A stretch of DNA of 64,000 nt from Gigaspora rosea (Eukaryota; Glomeromycota; Glomeromycetes; Diversisporales; Gigasporaceae): positions 1 to 64,000 of the forward strand of contig QKWP01000197.1 in the NCBI GenBank assembly GCA_003550325.1. Reading direction: 5' to 3'. How positions within the stretch are numbered: the first letter of the stretch is position 1; every line of letters starts with the position of its first letter. This document shows positions 59,428 through 64,000 of the stretch, piece after piece. The notes beneath the pieces were generated by a model. The model worked only from the letters and a program-made list of their open reading frames with translations. It had not been told where the DNA came from and searched no databases. The position numbers and the translations under genes are program-made.

Positions 59428-59949
59428 TCTTATGTTTAGTTAAGGTTGAGGTATTTTGCATTTTAAGTTCTGTAAAAATTTGGTATAGAACTTACTTGGT
59501 TTCAATAATACACAGAGTACAATTAAGGTTGAGTTAATTTGCATTGAAATTATTATGAATTATATTATTAATTAATAATAAAACTTTTGTTACAGAACTT
59601 GCTATTTCAGTATATAGTTAAAGTTGAGTTAGTTTGCATTTCATAGTTACTGCAAAAATTATATTATATAACTTGCTATTAAAATAATACAGTATATAAG
59701 TTAGTTTGCATAAGTTACTATAAAAATTATATTACAGAATTATTCATTATTTCAGTAGCATATAGAATATTGTTAAAAGAGTTAGTTTACATGGTGGCAT
59801 ACAGCATATAGTTAAGATTGAGTTAGTTTATATCAGAATTATCATAATTTCTATTAAGAGTTACTATAAAAATTTGTTATAGAATTTACTATTCTGATAA
59901 TATACAATATATAAAGTTAATTTGCTTGGAACTATTATGTTTTTTATAC

Positions 59950-60174
59950 AAAGCTTGGATCTTCTATAGTATAGGTAGGTAATATAGAAATATTGTAAGT
60001 CTATAATATAAAAAAACTCTAATTCTAACCCTAACCTAACCTTAATTTAAACATAACCCTTACCCTAACCATAACTATTTATAAATTTGCTTATATTAGT
60101 TCAAATAGTTAGTTATATATTACAATCTTATAATAATTCTATATTGCCACCTATATTATAAATTAACCCAAAGC
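59950..60174. mobile_element. ~225-bp MITE inside the satellite
   Basis: Paired arms begin AAGCTTGG and end CCCAAAGCTT, with GTAATATAGAAATATTGTAA matching the right arm TACAATCTTATAATAATTCT only loosely. The centre has CTAACCCTAACC-type motifs. Old and diverged. Confidence 0.5.
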
Positions 60175-61418
60175 TTACTTTGCTATTCCAGTAAATAGTT
60201 AAGTTGAGTTAGCTTGTATCAGAATTATCATGATTTCTAACATGAATTATTGTAAAAAATTCTGTTACAAAACATGCTATTCTAGTAACAACACAGCATG
60301 TATTGAATTAGTTTGTATTGAAATTTTCATGAACTCTATCATGGGTTACTGCAAAAAATTGTTACAGAACTTACTATTTTGGTAACATACAATATGTGAG
60401 TTGATTGAGTTAGTTTGCAATAGAAATATTATGGATTTTTTTCATGAGTTACTTAAAAAACTTTGTTATAGTGACACACTGTATGTAGTAAGTTAGATTG
60501 CATTGGAATTATTGTGATTTCTGTTATGAGTAAGTTAGATTGCATTGGAATTATTGTGATTTCCGTTATGAATAAGTTAGATTGCATTGGAATTATTGTG
60601 ATTTCTGTCATGAGTTACTAAAAAAAAATTAGTACAGAACTTACTTTCTATTTCAGTGACACACAGTATGTGATTAAGGTTGGCAATAAAACTATTGTGA
60701 TTTCTATCATGAGCTACTGTAAAAAATTCTTTACAGAACACCTGGTGACCAACAATATGAGATAGAGTTAGTTTGCATTAGAATTATCATAATTTCTACT
60801 ATAAAAAATTGTTACAGAACTTACTATTATTGTGTACGCAGTATGTGGTTAAAGCTTAGTTGGTTTATATTGGAATCAATGAGTTGAGTTGCTATAAAAA
60901 ACTCTACTAAAGAACTTGCTATTCTGATAACACATAGCTTGCATTAGAATTATTGTGATTTTATCATAAGATACAGTGCCATAAAAAACTCTAAATATAT
61001 AATTTTACTCACTATTTTGGTAATACACAATATGTAGTTAAGGTTGTATTAGTTTGCATTGGAATTATAGTGATTTTTCGATCGTGAGCTACTGTAAAAA
61101 TTCTGATGCAGATCTTACTTGTATATTTGTAAAATACTGCATGTGGTTATAGTTAAGTTAATTTGTATTGGAATTACAATGATTTCTATCGCAAGTTACT
61201 ATCAGAACTTATGAACAATTATGAAGTTAATGTTAAGTTAATTTGCATTGAAATTTTCATGAACTCTATAATGAGTTGCTAAAAAAAATTCTGGTACTTA
61301 CCATTCCAGGCAAATGAATGCCCGCAAAAAATGTGATAGGGAAAAGAAATAATATGGATCTATACGTATGTATGTATGTACAGTTCGTAAGAATAGATTT
61401 TGACAAATTGCACTATTT

Positions 61419-62025
61419 TCAAAAATGCAATTTTGATAATTTTACCGGTATTACAGTAATGGATAGAAACAGTGATAAATTTTTTAAATTTGAGTTGAAG
61501 ATGATCAATGCTAGAAATGAAGATCGTGCTTAGTTAAATGCAAAAAGAAAGTGGCAGTGCTACTGACAAATGATCTGAGGCATGACATTATATTATATTG
61601 ACGATCTTCCAAGTTTTCGATACCGATTTGATCTACAGATGTTGAAGATCAACATTTTGCTGATTGGTGCGAGTGCCAAATGACGAAAAGATCTGCGCAT
61701 TGAGAATTGTAGTATTGGATTTCAAAAACGCAATTAGGATAATTTTACCGGTATTATAGTAATGGATAGAAACAGTAATAAATTTTTTAAATTTGAGTTG
61801 AAGATGATCAATGCTAGAATGCTTAGTTAAAAGCAAAAAGAAAGTGGCAGTGCTACTGTCGAATGATCTGAGGCACGACATTATATTATATTAACGATCT
61901 TCCAAGTTTTCGGTAACAATTTGATCTACAGATGTTGAAGATCAACATTTTGCAAATTGGTGCGAGTGCCAAATGATGAAAAGATCTGCGTGTTGAAGGG
62001 TCGAAGTGAAAAATTGAAGTATTGA
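61419..62025. repeat. 303-bp tandem duplication
   Basis: Unit 1 (61419-61721) and unit 2 (61722-62025) share GATAATTTTACCGGTATTA, GAAAGTGGCAGTGCTACTG and CAGATGTTGAAGATCAACAT. They differ by substitutions and a small deletion in unit 2. A 71-codon frame entering unit 1 (61318-61533) has no counterpart in unit 2, so I do not call it a gene. Confidence 0.85.
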
Positions 62026-62026
62026 A

Positions 62027-62465
62027 TAGGGTTCCAAACCAGATTGAAACTCTCCAACCATGACCCATCGGGTGAAAACTGATTGGAACTGGTTATTCGA
62101 AACTAAAACAATTATCCGATTAAAACCGGGACCCCCGATTGTGATTAGGTAATGCTAATCGAGCAACCGAATACCCAATTACCTATATATTATAGCGCAT
62201 TTGTAAAAATAATTTTGTCCCCAAAACTTAAATTTGAGGACAAAAATTTAGTTAAATTTGACAAGCACGCCGTAATGAGAAATATCGTTGCAGGTCGACG
62301 TAATAAAAGAAATCGGATTACCCGTTTTTTAACGGGTGACCCGTTTGTGTTATATTAATCCAGTTGGCATATTTAAACCGGTTTGTCAAAATTGCGATCC
62401 GGTTGACGTTTTTTTCGGTTCGGTTGATCGGTTGGACGATTAACCGGATTGGATGTTGGAACCTA
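62027..62465. mobile_element. 439-bp MITE with CCGGTT-rich ends
   Basis: The ends TAGGGTTCCAAACC and GTTGGAACCTA are inverted. Subterminal ACCGGTT, AACCGGATT and CGGTTGATCGGTTGG motifs are plentiful on both sides. The end type resembles the hAT-like MITEs elsewhere in the window, but the 8-bp flanks do not match. Confidence 0.6.
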
Positions 62466-62590
62466 CATATATATAATAATATATATTTATATATATTATA
62501 TATATTATTCACAACTCTTTCCAATGATCCCTCGTACCAAAATTTTCAAGAACTCCGACCTATGAAAACTATATAGTTAACATATCTAAT

Positions 62591-63031
62591 ATGCAACAAA
62601 ACTTTACTAGTAGCAGCTGGGACTCAAGGCTAATCATCGTATGCTTGGTTGTAGCTGAAATAGAGTTGAAAAAGATTCGAACCCTTATGAAAGAGGCCTC
62701 TGAGCAGAAGTCTCTGGTACTACCAAGCGAAGAAGTAGTAGGCATAATAACCTGGAGCTTTGTCAAGTTTTATGGACGTGAAAACAGAAGTAAATACTTG
62801 GTTAGATATCTTATTCGGTATAGTGTAACTCTTTCAAAGTCCTTTCAGTTTTGGTACTTTTCCTTGGTGCCCTTTTGGAATTTCGAAATTTCAACAAAAG
62901 TGGGCGATTCGGTTTACCCCCTCCAAAAGATCAACATTGTTTACTCTTCCATTTTGGGAATGCGGCTTCTGAATTGGATCAAGTCACGAGTAAAATTCAG
63001 GACATGGATAAGTTGGAAATAAACATGAACT
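62591..63031 (+). CDS. hypothetical protein, probably one frameshift
   Basis: ATG at 62591 opens a 143-codon frame. The first ~95 residues read like a real protein (EASEQKSLVLPSEEVVGIIT then KFYGRENRSKYLVRYLIRY). After about 62850 the text in another frame looks better (PPPKDQHCLLFHFGNAASEL then KIQDMDKLEINMN, stop at 63031), so one shift near 62850-62930 is likely. I do not recognise the family. A decayed collinear copy lies at 51690-52280. It could be part of a mobile element present in at least two copies, or a duplicated host gene. Downstream 63060-63600 is pyrimidine-rich with no gene. Confidence 0.4.
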
Positions 63032-63039
63032 GAAATTTC

Positions 63040-63600
63040 CTTCTAGAATATTCTTTTAGCCATAGTTTTTCTTTTCTCTTTTTATCCTTGCCAGCTTTTT
63101 TTTATATATTTTTTTGCTGTAAATATAGTACTCGGTATTTTTACTGGCATAGTATTATATAATTTTTATACTTGATTCCAGGTGAAATTGGTGCTGCTAT
63201 ATAGTCTAATTTTTGCTTTTTTCTTTATTCTTTCACTTTTATTTTGTTTATTTTGGTATTCATTTAGGTAGTTTAGTTTATCTCTCATTTACTTTCCCAC
63301 TTTTTCTTTCTAAATATGTGTTTTTTTTTTACTAGTATTCTTTTCTTGAGAAGCTTGGAGAAGAAGGTTTTAAAGTTAGGCTGTTTGACAATGCCCTTGA
63401 GTTTGATTTCAAACTCCTAGTTTGTTTTAGCATTTTGCTACGGCACTAGTGAGGCAGGTCGCATATTGTATTCTTGAAATCAAAGGATAGTATGATGTAG
63501 GGTTCAGCAAATTAGAGATTAACTTTGTTAATAACACTGTAATTCCTGAAATTTACAAGTATTCTAATAAAAATCGTCTGTGAGACTGCCTAAGAGTAAA
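63040..63600. other. AT-rich 3' flank of the hypothetical gene
   Basis: T-rich sequence that may be the 3' untranslated part of the preceding gene (AATAAA-like AATAAAAATCG near 63567). No further gene seen. Confidence 0.3.
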
Positions 63601-63623
63601 AAAAAAAATATATATATATATTA

Positions 63624-63811
63624 CACAGTAACTCTCGATATAACGGACCATCAATATAATGGATATTGCTTAATACGGAGAATTATAATGGAACCAAATT
63701 ATGATTTACTATAATATCTTATATATCATGAGATTTTGATATAATGGAGCTTTTGATATAACGGAACAAAGAACTGGAACCATGGCCTCCGTTATATCGA
63801 GAGCCACTGTG
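63624..63811. mobile_element. 188-bp Tigger/pogo-like MITE with TA duplication
   Basis: The ends CACAGTAACTCTCGATATAA and TTATATCGAGAGCCACTGTG are inverted and flanked by TA (63622-63623, 63812-63813). CTCTCGATATAACGGA is the typical pogo/Tigger end. The interior repeats GATATAATGGA-type motifs. Confidence 0.85.
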
Positions 63812-63839
63812 TATATATATTATATTATATATAGGACCT

Positions 63840-64000
63840 GATAATTGCTCTACACCACCTACCTAAAAAATCAGGTGATAAATGGCGCTCCCCTTACTAT
63901 AGGCACTTAACCATGACCTGACAAGGATAGATATTATTTCACCATATCCATTGTACCTCATGGTCTCAAGATACAGCTTATCGATAGAGATCTATTAGCT
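63840..64000 (-). repeat. repeat related to 54310-54460, cut by window edge
   Basis: On the minus strand AGTAAGGGGAGCGCC, ATCACCTGATT and, near the edge, CTATCGATAAG correspond in order to GTTAGGGGAGCACC, ATCACCTGATT and CTATCGATCTG around 54380-54450. That site is the one into which the 1.2-kb foldback inserted. The family is unknown. Confidence 0.5.

Larger units (their letters stand above)
57045..61310. repeat. degenerate ~100-bp satellite array, about 4.2 kb
   Basis: The repeated text reads roughly TTAGTTTGCATTGGAATTAT, TGTGATTTCTATCATGAGTT, ACTGTAAAAAATTCTGTTAC, AGAACTTACTATTCTGGTGA, CACACAGTATGTGGTTAAGG. Roughly 25-30 units can be followed by eye, diverged and of uneven length. Local recent duplication is visible at 60485-60610. 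The array is interrupted by 57939-58333, 59295-59427 and 59950-60174. All frames within it are artefacts. Confidence 0.85.

Overview
The window is very AT-rich, intron-bearing eukaryotic DNA. It looks like an arbuscular mycorrhizal (Glomeromycotina, Rhizophagus-like) fungus. The inference rests on decayed members of families known to be expanded there: a protein kinase fused to TPR repeats, a BTB protein with a short GT-AG intron, a Sel1-like remnant, a C2H2-finger repeat family and hAT transposases. No gene in the window can be called intact with confidence. It is a transposon and repeat graveyard with pseudogenes between the repeats. The organism call is from family recognition only, with no database search.

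Layout. 1-936: 3' part of an open unknown gene. 2-9 kb: Sel1 remnant, a palindromic MITE, a decayed DDE transposase of RAG1/Transib-like appearance (3990-6132), a 604-bp foldback element flanked by TTAA, a decayed C2H2-finger gene. 9-12.4 kb: AT-rich, C-over-G skewed DNA without genes. 12.4-13.7 kb: copy 1 of a dispersed repeat and a BTB pseudogene. 14168-19932: a complete-looking hAT element with 8-bp target duplications, a six-exon decayed transposase, MITEs, and a 608-bp tRNA-headed SINE with a 13-bp duplication inside its last exon. 20.7-22.4 kb: kinase pseudogene interrupted by two TA-duplicating elements. 22920-24742: non-autonomous hAT-like element with exon-like interior. 25-28.9 kb: MITEs, a 21-bp minisatellite, a Helitron-type 3' end, copy A of a 1.25-kb repeat and a gene fragment.

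28979-40762: a minus-strand Ty3/gypsy-type LTR retroelement, broken and carrying nested insertions. It abuts the 3' end of the kinase-TPR pseudogene (to 43561), which contains an assembly gap. 43.7-46.9 kb: repeat copy 2, an LTR-like block, repeat copy B. 47-54 kb: MITEs, a second tRNA-headed SINE, minisatellites, and a repeat shared with 62.5 kb.

54-61.3 kb is the most structured part. A 1.2-kb foldback with 9-bp duplications is built from ~103-bp units, each holding two perfect palindromes. A second nested foldback follows, then about 4 kb of degenerate ~100-bp satellite, itself hit by a 395-bp hAT-type foldback with perfect 8-bp duplications. 61.3-64 kb: a 303-bp tandem duplication, a CCGGTT-rich MITE, a hypothetical gene with a paralogous relic at 51.7 kb, and a Tigger/pogo-like MITE.

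The interest lies in the layered insertions, which give a relative dating of element families, and in unusual foldback architectures rather than in a working pathway. All alignments, identities and copy counts below were made by eye.
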